DNA from: Betaproteobacteria bacterium
GTDB taxonomy: Bacteria; Pseudomonadota; Gammaproteobacteria; Burkholderiales; Thiobacillaceae
Direction of reading: 5' to 3'
DNA: 55,782 nucleotides
Assembly (NCBI GenBank): GCA_016873935.1
Contig: VGVT01000001.1
Span: 1 to 55,782, forward strand
The notes under the pieces were generated by a model, which searched no databases, was not told the origin of the DNA, and saw only the letters and a program-made list of their open reading frames with translations. Both the position numbers and the translations under genes were made by a program. Shown here piece by piece: positions 47,030 to 55,236 of this stretch (position 1 is its first letter; every line of letters starts with the position of its first letter).

Positions 47030-47045
47030 GCCCCCGCGTCCGGCC

Positions 47046-47945
47046 ATGTCCATAATGCGGGCCTGGCGCGGCCGCTTTTATTCCATCCTGTTCATCGCCC
47101 AGGCGGCCTTGCTGGGTTTCGCCCTGCAACTGGGCGACGCCAAGGTCTGGACGCTGGTCCTGGGCATCGCCGCCGCCCTCAACCTGTTCGGCTGGCTGCG
47201 CGCACAGCGTATCGCCCGCGCCATCGCCGACACCCCCACCTCGCGCGTCGCCTCCGCCGCCCAGGGTTACGTCGAACTGCACGGCCAGGCCCAGGCCCAT
47301 GACGGCGTGCAACTGCTCACCCCGCACAGCCAGTTGCCGTGTGTCTGGTATCGCTATTTGCTGGAGCGTCGCGAGGGCGACAAATGGCGGCACGTGGACG
47401 GCGCCGAAAGCGAGTTGGCCTTCGACCTCCGGGATGCCAGCGGCCGCTGCATCATCTACCCGTCTGGCGCCCACATCGAAACCACGCGCAAGGAAGTGCG
47501 CAGCCAGGGTGACCTGCGCCATACCGAATGGGTGTTGCTGAAGGACGACCGGCTCTACGCCCTTGGCGCCTTCGACAGCCTGCGGCCGGAACAGATGGTA
47601 TTGAATGCGCGCGTCGACGAGGGCGACCTGCTGGCCGAGTGGAAACAGGACCAGGAAGAACTGCACCGGCGCTTCGACCTGGACGGCGACGGCGCCATCG
47701 GCCCCAAGGAATGGATGCTGGCCCGCCAGGCCGCACGCCGCGAGATCGCCCGCCGGCATGCCGAACTGCGCGCGCAAGCCACGCGGCACACCCTGTCCAA
47801 GCCGCGGGATGGCCGCCCCTACCTCATCAGCAACCTGCCCCCGGACCAACTGGGCCGCCGTTATGCCTGGCTAGCCCGCCTGTTCATGGCCTTGCTGCTC
47901 GGCTGCCTGGGTGTCATTACCTACCTGCTGAAAACGGGGCGCTGA
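47046..47945 (+). CDS. Membrane protein with GIDE domain and an EF-hand-like loop
   Basis: A 299-residue protein with an N-terminal membrane segment or two (about residues 10-52) and a C-terminal helix (about 278-296). Between them lies a domain resembling the GIDE/MULAN fold: VELHGQAQ, CVWYRYLLERR, FDLRDASGRCII and EWVLLKDDRLYALG. A canonical EF-hand loop DLDGDGAIGPKE is at residues 211-222, suggesting calcium binding. Prokaryotic GIDE proteins are found beside LemA and are thought to work with it at the membrane. The E3 RING domain of the eukaryotic protein is absent. Function is inferred from context only. Confidence 0.8.
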   Translation: MSIMRAWRGRFYSILFIAQAALLGFALQLGDAKVWTLVLGIAAALNLFGWLRAQRIARAIADTPTSRVASAAQGYVELHGQAQAHDGVQLLTPHSQLPCVWYRYLLERREGDKWRHVDGAESELAFDLRDASGRCIIYPSGAHIETTRKEVRSQGDLRHTEWVLLKDDRLYALGAFDSLRPEQMVLNARVDEGDLLAEWKQDQEELHRRFDLDGDGAIGPKEWMLARQAARREIARRHAELRAQATRHTLSKPRDGRPYLISNLPPDQLGRRYAWLARLFMALLLGCLGVITYLLKTGR

Positions 47946-48024
47946 ATCGCTCTGGAGGAGGGCGCCTGGGTCATCAGTCGTCGCGGAAAGTGCGCGACAG
48001 TTCCAGCCCTACGTGAATCAGACC

Positions 48025-50496
48025 TTACTTTGGCCGCCAGCGCTTCAGCAGCAGCGAATTGCTCACCACCGATACCGACGACAGCGCCATGGCGGCGCCG
48101 GCGATGACCGGGTTGAGGTAGCCCAGGGCCGCCAGGGGCAGGGCCAGCACGTTGTAGAAGAAGGCGAAGAACAGGTTCTGGCGGATCTTCGCCATGACCG
48201 CGCGGGACAGGGCCACCGCATCGGCGACACCGTTCAGATCGGCGCGCATGAGGGTGATGTCGGCCGCTTCCAGGGCGATGTCACTGCCGCCGGCCATGGC
48301 GAAGCTGACGTCTGCGGCGGCCAGGGCGGGAGCGTCGTTGACGCCGTCGCCGGCCATGCCCACCAGCCGGCCATCGCTTTTCAGGGCGGATACGGCGGCG
48401 GCCTTGTCCTGGGGTTTCACGCGGGCGCGGAAGTCGGCGATGCCGGCTTGCCGGGCGATGGCGGCGGCGGTGTCCTCGTGGTCGCCGGTGAGCATGATCG
48501 GCGTGATGCCGAGCGTCTGGAGCCGGGCCAGGGCGGCGACCGATGTGGGGCGCAGGCGGTCGGCGAGGTCGAAGCGGCCAAGCGGTTTGCTGCTTTCGGA
48601 CAGATGGATGGAGGTGAAGCCGGCGCCGCCCGCCATCCTCTCCTCGACCCCTCCCTCTCCCGCGCTGCCGCGCAGCCCTCCCTCGCTTGCGGGTGAGCAC
48701 CCTGAAGGGCATAAAGGGCTGGGGGAGAGGGCGCCGTTCAGGGCCGCGCGTTCCAGATCCGTAACGGCCACACCCAGCCGGAGATGACGGCCTTCCACTT
48801 CCCCGGCCACGCCTTCGCCCGGCCGGTTCTCGAAGCCGGAAACGGGCGGTAAATCGATGCTCCGTTCTTTCGCGGCGAGCACAAGCGCGGCGGCGATGGG
48901 ATGGGTACTGCCCTGTTCGAGGGCGGCGGCCAGGCGCAGCAATTCCTCCTCGGAAACACCCAGCGCGGGTTCCAGGCCCACCAGGGCCATCTTCCCTTGC
49001 GTCAGGGTGCCGGTCTTGTCCACGGCCAGGACGGCGAGTTTTTCCGCCCGTTCCAGGGCCTCCGCCGAGCGCACCAGGATGCCCAGTTGCGCGCCGCGAC
49101 CCAGGCCCACCATCACCGCCGTCGGGGTGGCCAGACCGAGGGCGCAGGGGCAGGCGATGACCAGCACGGCGACGGCGGGAATGAGGCTGTCGGTGAAGTC
49201 GCTGCTGGCCAGCCACCAGCCGGCGAAGGTGAGCAGGGCGAGGCCGATCACGGCTGGTACGAAGACGCCGGAGATACGGTCGGCCAGTTTCTGGATGGGG
49301 GCCTTGGAGCCCTGCGCGGCCTCGGTGAGGCGGACGATCTCCATGAGCTGGGTATGCGCGCCGACGCCCTCGGCGCGGATGCGCAGGCTGCCATCGAGGT
49401 TCTGGGTGCCTGCGTGCACCGTGTCGCCCGCCGTCTTGGCCACCGGCAGGCTTTCGCCGGTGAGCAGGCTTTCGTCCAGGCTGGAGGCACCGTCCAGCAC
49501 GCGGCCGTCCACCGGCACCCGCTCTCCGGCCCGCACCCGCACCAGGTCGCCAACCTGCAAGAGGGCCGCCTCCACCTCCCTGGTTTCACCGCCTTTCTCG
49601 ACCCAGGCGGTGCGGGGTTGCAGGCCCACCAGCTGTTCGATGGCCGCCGAGGTTCTCGACTTGGCGCGGGCCTCCAGCAACTTGCCCAGGCGCACCAGGG
49701 TGACCACCGCGGCGCTGGCTTCGAAATAGACGTGGCTGTCCAGCCCCAGCAGGATGACGGCGACGCTGAAGAAATAGGCGGCGCTGGTGCCCAGGGCGAC
49801 CAGCACGTCCATGTTGGCGCCGCCGCCGCGCAGGCTGTTCCAGGCGCCGGTGTAGAAGCGGCGGCCGGCCCAGAACTGCACCGGCGTGGCCAGCAGCCAT
49901 TGCAGCCAGGGCGGCATCCACTCGACGTGGTGCGCGCCAGCCAGCATCGGCCCCATCTGCGCCAGCAGGGGCAGGGTGAAGAGGGCGGCGATGAGGAAGA
50001 CGCGCAACTCGTTGCGGTACTCGGCGGCCTTGTGCGCCTTTTCCTCGGCCCGGCTGGCTTCGCTGATGGGGGAGGCGGCGAAGCCGGCGCGGGCCACGGC
50101 GGCGACCAGGTCGTCGGCTGTTGTCAGTCCCGGGGTGTAACGCAGACGGGCCTTCTCGGTGGCCAGGTTGACGCGCGCCTCGACGCCGGGAAGCTGGTTG
50201 AGCACCCGCTCCAGGCGGGTCGAGCAGGCGGCGCAGGTCATGCCGGAAATGGCCAGGTCGAGGGTCTGGACCGGCACCGAGAAGCCGGTTTTTCGGACCT
50301 GCTCGGCGATGGCGGCGGCGTCGGCGAGGGCCGGATCGAATTCCACCCGCGCTTTCTCCGTGGCCAGATTGACGCTGGCACTCACCCCCTGCAGCCGGTT
50401 CAGGTTTTTTTCCAGCCGCGTCGAGCAGGCGGCGCAGGTCATGCCGGCGATGGGCAGTTCAATGACTTGGCGGGTGGGGGAGGCGAGAGGTGCCAT
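48025..50496 (-). CDS. copA: Copper-translocating P1B-type ATPase
   Basis: An 823-residue copper-exporting ATPase. Two N-terminal heavy-metal domains have GMTCAAC (C21/C24 and C88/C91). The membrane metal site is C449-P-C451. The actuator motif is TGES (LLTGESLP), the phosphorylated aspartate is D493 in DKTGTLTQG, the nucleotide-domain HP is in GSTHPIA, and the hinge is GDGVNDAP. Copper(I) specificity follows from CPC and the final membrane motifs. Residues about 588-620 are an unusual glycine/serine/proline-rich insertion encoded by a palindromic repeat, in the nucleotide-binding domain just after the LGVAVTDLE segment. No metal-responsive regulator gene is adjacent. Confidence 0.95.
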   Translation of the reverse strand: MAPLASPTRQVIELPIAGMTCAACSTRLEKNLNRLQGVSASVNLATEKARVEFDPALADAAAIAEQVRKTGFSVPVQTLDLAISGMTCAACSTRLERVLNQLPGVEARVNLATEKARLRYTPGLTTADDLVAAVARAGFAASPISEASRAEEKAHKAAEYRNELRVFLIAALFTLPLLAQMGPMLAGAHHVEWMPPWLQWLLATPVQFWAGRRFYTGAWNSLRGGGANMDVLVALGTSAAYFFSVAVILLGLDSHVYFEASAAVVTLVRLGKLLEARAKSRTSAAIEQLVGLQPRTAWVEKGGETREVEAALLQVGDLVRVRAGERVPVDGRVLDGASSLDESLLTGESLPVAKTAGDTVHAGTQNLDGSLRIRAEGVGAHTQLMEIVRLTEAAQGSKAPIQKLADRISGVFVPAVIGLALLTFAGWWLASSDFTDSLIPAVAVLVIACPCALGLATPTAVMVGLGRGAQLGILVRSAEALERAEKLAVLAVDKTGTLTQGKMALVGLEPALGVSEEELLRLAAALEQGSTHPIAAALVLAAKERSIDLPPVSGFENRPGEGVAGEVEGRHLRLGVAVTDLERAALNGALSPSPLCPSGCSPASEGGLRGSAGEGGVEERMAGGAGFTSIHLSESSKPLGRFDLADRLRPTSVAALARLQTLGITPIMLTGDHEDTAAAIARQAGIADFRARVKPQDKAAAVSALKSDGRLVGMAGDGVNDAPALAAADVSFAMAGGSDIALEAADITLMRADLNGVADAVALSRAVMAKIRQNLFFAFFYNVLALPLAALGYLNPVIAGAAMALSSVSVVSNSLLLKRWRPK
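48636..48735. repeat. Palindromic repeat inserted in frame in the copper ATPase gene
   Basis: The segment starts with CTCTCCTCGACCCCTCCC and ends with the near-complementary GGGCTGGGGGAGAGGG. It contains inner hairpins such as GCTGC/GCAGC and CCCTTCAGGG-like palindromes. The C- and T-rich arms resemble widespread intergenic palindromes of GC-rich proteobacteria. The insertion keeps the ATPase frame open. Confidence 0.65.
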
Positions 50497-50511
50497 GCCC
50501 TGTTTTACACG

Positions 50512-50536
50512 AAAAAGGGACTGACGAATCAGTCCC
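50512..50536 (-). terminator. Intrinsic terminator after the proline-rich gene
   Basis: An 8-bp stem (GGGACTGA and TCAGTCCC around CGAA, 50517-50536) is followed on the minus strand by five T residues (50516-50512). It separates the proline-rich gene from the copper ATPase gene, implying that the latter has its own promoter, possibly within 50497-50570. Confidence 0.85.
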
Positions 50537-50571
50537 CTTACCTCGGGCGACGGTTCCCGTAACGCTAAGTC

Positions 50572-51879
50572 TTACTGGCAGACCTGCTGCATGTTGAAGG
50601 GCAGCAGATTGGTCTTGTTGATGCCGTCGAAGGCCAGATTCACCACCTCATGCAGGGCGGCGGTAGGTGGTGGGGTGACCCCAACCAGCTCGGTGGGGCA
50701 CTTGAAGGTCAATACTTTCAAGGGCTTCTCGCCGGTCGGGTAGACCGTCTTGATGGTAGGCAGAATGGCCTGGCCCGAGGGTGGCGTGTTGGGGAAGATC
50801 GTGTACTTCAGTTTCTCCAGAATGCCTCCCACAGACGTGCTATCTGCCGTCTCGGGCTCGGGCCGAGGCGCCTGCGCGGAGGGCTGGACCGGGGTGGCCT
50901 GCGGCAGCGGGCTCGCGGGCACGCTGACCGGCGGCAGTGGCGCCTGGGCGACCGGGGCGACGGGGGATTTCACGATCTCCGCGAATTTTGGAGGCGCTAC
51001 CTGGGCGGGGGCGGAGTAGGCCGGCCAGACTGGCGGCTTCACGGCTTCGGGTTGTCGTGCAGCCTGAACCGCGTGGGCGGGGCGCAAATGAGCCAGATAA
51101 GGATTGTTCCACCAAGGCGGCAAAGTTGCTGCCGGCTGCGCGGCAACGGGTGGCGCCACAGGGGCGGCCGCCACCGCCGGGGGAGAATAAGGCTGGCTCC
51201 AGGCGGGTAGCGCGAACTGGGGCATCTGGACGGCGGGCGGTGTCCAGGGGGTGGGCGGAAGGATCGGCAGGCGATAGGCCAGATAGGGGTTCGTGGTGGT
51301 CTGTGGCGCAGGATTGGCCGGCTGCACAGCGGCTTGCGGTGCCGGGAACGGGGTCGGGGCTGCCGGGAAGGGGAATTGGAAGCCCTGGAACGGGTTGACC
51401 CAGGTCGGTGGGGTGTAACGGGGCATTTGCGTCGGCAGCGCAGACCAGGGAGTCGGTGCCTCGGCCGTTTGCACTTGCGGACGGGCCACATAGGGATTGA
51501 CCGAAGCCGTGGTGTTCGTGGCTTGCGCATTCCCTGGGGTGGGCTGGGGCATCGGCAGGTAAGGATTGCCGGATGCCGGGGTCTGCGCGGCCTGGGCGGG
51601 CGGCGGTATGGTGGGTGGCATGCCCGCCAGCGCGGCGGCAGGAGCCGCGGCCGCCTGGACGGTGGCTGTGGCGGGTGCGGCTGGTTTGGGTGTGGCTGTC
51701 GCTGCTTTCGGGCGCGTGCTTTGCGTGGCGGCTTTGGGTTTCGCCTTCTTCGGGGCGGATTTCTTCACCGCACCCTGTTTCGGTGCCTCGCTCCAGGCGG
51801 TATCCGCCGACAGCAGGGCGAGGGAGGCGACCATCATGCCGCCCAGCAGGGCGACGATTGGTTTTCGCTGAAAATTCAT
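50572..51879 (-). CDS. Exported proline/alanine-rich protein with spaced NPY motifs
   Basis: I do not recognise this 435-residue protein. A signal peptide (about residues 1-30, ending TAWSEA) is followed by a lysine/alanine-rich stretch like a cell-wall or nucleic-acid-binding linker (KKSAPKKAKPKAA). A long proline/alanine-rich region (about 60-350) carries the recurring motif N-P-Y-(L/V) or N-P-F at GNPYLPM, VNPYVAR, VNPFQGF, TNPYLAY and NNPYLAH, with PW-containing segments between. A conserved-looking C-terminal domain (about 350-435) has two cysteines and ends NMQQVCQ. It is probably extended and surface- or periplasm-located. It is divergent from the hydrogenase operon and ends at a strong terminator. 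Confidence 0.75.
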   Translation of the reverse strand: MNFQRKPIVALLGGMMVASLALLSADTAWSEAPKQGAVKKSAPKKAKPKAATQSTRPKAATATPKPAAPATATVQAAAAPAAALAGMPPTIPPPAQAAQTPASGNPYLPMPQPTPGNAQATNTTASVNPYVARPQVQTAEAPTPWSALPTQMPRYTPPTWVNPFQGFQFPFPAAPTPFPAPQAAVQPANPAPQTTTNPYLAYRLPILPPTPWTPPAVQMPQFALPAWSQPYSPPAVAAAPVAPPVAAQPAATLPPWWNNPYLAHLRPAHAVQAARQPEAVKPPVWPAYSAPAQVAPPKFAEIVKSPVAPVAQAPLPPVSVPASPLPQATPVQPSAQAPRPEPETADSTSVGGILEKLKYTIFPNTPPSGQAILPTIKTVYPTGEKPLKVLTFKCPTELVGVTPPPTAALHEVVNLAFDGINKTNLLPFNMQQVCQ

Positions 51880-52034
51880 GATGATGGGTGGCGGAAGGAT
51901 TGAATGACAGCACGCTAATTACCGGCGCCATGGGCGTCAACAAGAGCCTGGACTGCCATGAACAATGACCAGTCCGGTGTGGCTGGGGGGTCTCAACCTG
52001 TGGTGCGGTTTGCGGAAGTGGAATAGTAAAAAGT

Positions 52035-52047
52035 AATCAATTAATTA
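52035..52047 (+). promoter_or_regulatory. Candidate IHF binding site
   Basis: AATCAATTAATTA matches the IHF consensus WATCAANNNNTTR at every specified position. It lies about 110 bp upstream of the sigma-54-type promoter, in AT-rich DNA, where IHF commonly bends the DNA to let an activator reach the polymerase. Chance matches are more likely in AT-rich sequence. Confidence 0.5.
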
Positions 52048-52073
52048 ATAAAACAGTAAACATAATTAACATG

Positions 52074-52088
52074 TGATATTTAATATCA
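52074..52088. promoter_or_regulatory. 15-bp perfect palindrome, possible regulator site
   Basis: TGATATT, one T, then AATATCA forms an exact inverted repeat about 60 bp upstream of the sigma-54-type promoter. The position suits an activator or repressor operator; the protein is unknown. Confidence 0.4.
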
Positions 52089-52146
52089 ATAATAGGAAAT
52101 CAATGTATCAACATGATATGTAAGGAAATATTGAAATAAAGTTTCG

Positions 52147-52163
52147 TTGGCACGCTTCTTGTA
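52147..52163 (+). promoter_or_regulatory. Sigma-54-type (-24/-12) promoter of hyaABC
   Basis: TTGGCACG, four bases, TTGTA agrees with the RpoN consensus (TGGCACG-N4-TTGC), with T in place of the final C. The GG and G(C/T) are spaced 12 bp apart as required. Transcription would begin near 52174, about 64 bases before the hyaA ATG. RpoN promoters for uptake hydrogenases, activated by HoxA/HupR-type regulators, are well known. Confidence 0.75.
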
Positions 52164-52237
52164 ATGATCGGACACCATTCCCCATCCCGAGCTTGGCTGT
52201 GGAATGCCTTCAACCCGACCGAGAGGAGACCGTGTCC

Positions 52238-53317
52238 ATGGTGGAAACCTTTTACGAAGTCATGCGGAGACAGGGCATCACCCGCCGCAGCTTCCTCAAA
52301 TTCTGTAGCCTGACCGCCACCTCCCTGGGGTTGGGACCGGCCTTCGTACCGAAGATCGCCCACGCCATGGAGACCAAGCCGCGCACCCCGGTGCTTTGGC
52401 TGCACGGCCTGGAGTGCACCTGCTGCTCCGAGTCCTTCATCCGTTCCGGCCATCCCCTGGCCAAGGACGTGGTGCTGTCCATGATCTCCCTGGACTACGA
52501 CGACACCATCATGACCGCCGCCGGGCACCAGGCCGAGGCCATCCTGGATGAGGTCATGACCAAGTACAAGGGCAACTACATCCTGGCGGTGGAGGGCAAC
52601 CCGCCCCTCAACCAGGACGGCATGAGCTGCATCATCGGCGGCAAGCCCTTCCTGGAGCAGCTGAAGCACGTGGCCCGCGACTGCAAGGCCATCATCTCCT
52701 GGGGCTCCTGCGCCTCGTGGGGCTGCGTGCAGGCGGCCAAGCCGAATCCGACCCAGGCCGTGCCGGTGCACAAGGTGATCCACGACAAGCCCATCATCAA
52801 GGTGCCGGGCTGTCCACCCATCGCCGAGGTCATGACCGGGGTCATCACCTACATGCTGACCTTCGACCGCATCCCGGAACTGGACCGCCAGGGCCGGCCG
52901 AAGATGTTCTACGGCCAGCGCATCCACGACAAATGCTACCGCCGCCCGCACTTCGACGCCGGCCAGTTCGCCGAGGCCTGGGACGACGAGGGTTCGCGCA
53001 AGGGCTATTGCCTCTACAAGATGGGCTGCAAGGGTCCGACCACCTACAACGCCTGCTCGACCATCCGCTGGAACGGCGGCGTGTCCTTCCCCATCCAGTC
53101 CGGACACGGCTGCATCGGCTGCTCCGAGGACGGCTTCTGGGACAAGGGAGGCTTCTACGACCGGGTCACCGACATCCAGCAGTTCGGCGTGGAAGCCAAC
53201 GCCGACAAGGTGGGGGCCACGGCCCTGGGCGTGGTGGGCGCGGCGGTGGCGGCGCACGCGGCGGTGAGTGCCATCAAGCAGAGTCGGACCAAGCAGGCCG
53301 ACGCAAACGATCAGTGA
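52238..53317 (+). CDS. hyaA: [NiFe] hydrogenase small subunit, oxygen-tolerant group 1d type
   Basis: A 359-residue iron-sulfur subunit of a membrane-bound uptake hydrogenase, exported folded through Tat with the large subunit. The twin-arginine motif TRRSFLKF is at residues 15-22, with cleavage likely after AHA (43). The proximal cluster ligands are C60-T-C62-C63 and C158-A-S-W-G-C163. The two additional cysteines (62 and 163) build the 4Fe-3S cluster of oxygen-tolerant enzymes, and the sequence is close to E. coli HyaA. The C-terminal helix (about 325-345) should anchor it in the membrane. ATG 52238 is 9 bases after GAGAGGAG; GTG 52232 is too close to it. Confidence 0.96.
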   Translation: MVETFYEVMRRQGITRRSFLKFCSLTATSLGLGPAFVPKIAHAMETKPRTPVLWLHGLECTCCSESFIRSGHPLAKDVVLSMISLDYDDTIMTAAGHQAEAILDEVMTKYKGNYILAVEGNPPLNQDGMSCIIGGKPFLEQLKHVARDCKAIISWGSCASWGCVQAAKPNPTQAVPVHKVIHDKPIIKVPGCPPIAEVMTGVITYMLTFDRIPELDRQGRPKMFYGQRIHDKCYRRPHFDAGQFAEAWDDEGSRKGYCLYKMGCKGPTTYNACSTIRWNGGVSFPIQSGHGCIGCSEDGFWDKGGFYDRVTDIQQFGVEANADKVGATALGVVGAAVAAHAAVSAIKQSRTKQADANDQ

Positions 53318-53328
53318 GGATGACCAAC

Positions 53329-55125
53329 ATGGCTGCCTACGAAACCCAAGGCTTCAAGCTCGACAACTCCGGCAAGCGCGTGGTGGTGGACCCGGTGACC
53401 CGCATCGAGGGCCACATGCGCGTGGAAGTGAATCTGGATGGCAACAACGTGATCCGCAACGCCGTCTCCACCGGCACCATGTGGCGGGGCCTGGAGGTCA
53501 TCCTCAAGGGCCGCGACCCGCGCGACGCCTGGGCCTTCACCGAACGCATCTGCGGCGTCTGCACCGGCACCCACGCGCTGACCAGCGTGCGCGCCGTGGA
53601 GGACGCCCTGGCCATCCAGATCCCGGAGAACGCCAACAGCATCCGCAACATCATGCAGTTGTGCCTGCAGGTCCATGACCACCTGGTGCACTTCTATCAC
53701 CTGCACGCTCTGGACTGGGTGGACGTGGTCTCCGCTCTCAAGGCCGATCCCAAGAAGACCTCCGAACTGGCCCAAAGCATCTCCTCCTGGCCCCTGTCCT
53801 CGCCGGGCTATTTCCGCGACATCCAGAACCGGCTGAAGAAGTTCGTCGAAAGCGGCCAACTGGGGCCCTTCATGAACGGCTACTGGGGCAACCCGGCCTA
53901 CAAGCTGCCCCCCGAGGCCAACCTGATGGCGGTGACCCACTACCTGGAAGCCCTGGATTTCCAGAAGGAGATCGTCAAGATCCACACCATCTACGGCGGC
54001 AAAAACCCCCATCCCAACTGGCTGGTGGGCGGCGTGCCCTGCGCCATCAACGTGCACGACACCGGGGCGGTGGGGGCCATCAACATGGAGCGCCTCAACC
54101 TCATCTCCTACATCATCGACCGCAGCATCGAGTTCATCGACCAGGTCTACATCCCGGACCTGCTGGCCATTGCCAGCTTCTACAAGGGCTGGACCCACGG
54201 CGGCGGCCTGTCCTCGAAGAGCGTGCTGTCCTACGGCGACATCCCGGACAAGGCCAACGACTACGGCGCCGCCAACCTCATGCTGCCCCGGGGCGCCATC
54301 ATCAACGGCGACTTGTCCAAGGTGCACGAAGTTGATTTGCGTGATCCGTCCCAGATCCAGGAATTCGTCGACCACTCCTGGTTCAAGTACGAAGGTGGCG
54401 CGGCGGGCAAGGGCCTGCACCCCTGGGACGGCGAGACCGTGCCCCATTACGAGCTGGGCAAGAACGCCAAGGGCACCAGCACCCACATCGAGCAGATCGA
54501 CGAGGGTGGCAAGTACTCCTGGATCAAGGCGCCGCGCTGGAAGGGCCACGCCATGGAAGTGGGCCCCCTGGCCCGCTACATCATCGGCTACGTGCAGAAG
54601 AAGCCCGAGTTCAAGGAGCCGGTGGACATGGTCCTGAAGAAACTGGACCTGCCGCTGACCGCCCTGTTCTCCACTCTGGGCCGCACCGCCGCCCGGGGCC
54701 TGGAAGCCTCCTGGGCCGCCCACAAGATGCGCTACTTCCAGGACAAGCTGATGGCCAACCTGAAGGCCGGCGACCTGGCCACGGCCAACATCGACAAGTG
54801 GGAACCCTCCACCTGGCCCAAGGAGACCAAGGGCGTGGGCTTCACCGAGGCCCCGCGCGGCGCCCTGGGCCACTGGATCCGGATCAAGGACACGCGCATC
54901 GACAACTACCAGTGCGTCGTCCCCACCACCTGGAACGGCAGCCCCCGGGATTCCAAGGGCCAGATCGGCGCCTTCGAGGCCAGCCTGATGAACACCCCGG
55001 TGGCCAAGGCCGACCAGCCCCTGGAAATCCTGCGCACCCTGCATTCCTTCGATCCCTGCCTGGCGTGTTCCACCCATGTCATGGCGCCGGATGGTCAGGA
55101 GATGAGCAAGGTTCGGGTACGGTGA
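53329..55125 (+). CDS. hyaB: [NiFe] hydrogenase large subunit
   Basis: A 598-residue catalytic subunit. The NiFe site is bound by C75-x-x-C78 in [11 protein letters not shown] and by C577 and C580 in [10 protein letters not shown] maturation protease should cut after H583, removing the last 15 residues ([11 protein letters not shown]...). It opens with [18 protein letters not shown], the group 1 signature. ATG 53329 was chosen because GAGGA lies 8 bases before it; ATG 53320, three codons earlier, would leave no spacing. The gene follows hyaA by 11 bases. Accessory maturation genes are not in the window and may lie to the right. Confidence 0.97.
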   Translation: MAAYETQGFKLDNSGKRVVVDPVTRIEGHMRVEVNLDGNNVIRNAVSTGTMWRGLEVILKGRDPRDAWAFTERICGVCTGTHALTSVRAVEDALAIQIPENANSIRNIMQLCLQVHDHLVHFYHLHALDWVDVVSALKADPKKTSELAQSISSWPLSSPGYFRDIQNRLKKFVESGQLGPFMNGYWGNPAYKLPPEANLMAVTHYLEALDFQKEIVKIHTIYGGKNPHPNWLVGGVPCAINVHDTGAVGAINMERLNLISYIIDRSIEFIDQVYIPDLLAIASFYKGWTHGGGLSSKSVLSYGDIPDKANDYGAANLMLPRGAIINGDLSKVHEVDLRDPSQIQEFVDHSWFKYEGGAAGKGLHPWDGETVPHYELGKNAKGTSTHIEQIDEGGKYSWIKAPRWKGHAMEVGPLARYIIGYVQKKPEFKEPVDMVLKKLDLPLTALFSTLGRTAARGLEASWAAHKMRYFQDKLMANLKAGDLATANIDKWEPSTWPKETKGVGFTEAPRGALGHWIRIKDTRIDNYQCVVPTTWNGSPRDSKGQIGAFEASLMNTPVAKADQPLEILRTLHSFDPCLACSTHVMAPDGQEMSKVRVR

Positions 55126-55127
55126 AA

Positions 55128-55224
55128 CAGCTCGTAGCCGGTAGCAGGTAGCTCGTAGTTTGGCTTGCGCGCCTTCGGCGCGGTTTAAGAGCTACCAACT
55201 ACCAGCTACCAACTACCAGCTACC
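55128..55224. repeat. Heptad-arm stem-loop repeat, copy D
   Basis: The left arm has 7-bp units CTCGTAG, CCGGTAG, CAGGTAG, CTCGTAG (55131-55158). The apex is GCGCGCC-TTC-GGCGCGG (55167-55183). The right arm has five units AGCTACC/AACTACC (55190-55224). It begins 3 bases after the hyaB stop and runs straight into the AAGGAG of hyaC. Confidence 0.9.
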
Positions 55225-55236
55225 AAGGAGACACAC

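Larger units (their letters stand above)
51880..52146. other. AT-rich intergenic region upstream of the hydrogenase operon
   Basis: No gene is evident. The part nearer 51880 is ordinary GC-rich sequence. From about 52020 to 52140 it becomes strikingly AT-rich, unlike anything else in the window. This stretch holds a candidate IHF site and a palindrome, listed separately. It is the likely control region for hyaA and perhaps also the divergent proline-rich gene. Confidence 0.7.

Noticed and set aside
55128-55224. CRISPR array, suggested by regularly spaced short repeats
   Set aside because: Units are 7 bp with no unique spacers, and the two arms are complementary, so this is a stem-loop and not a CRISPR.
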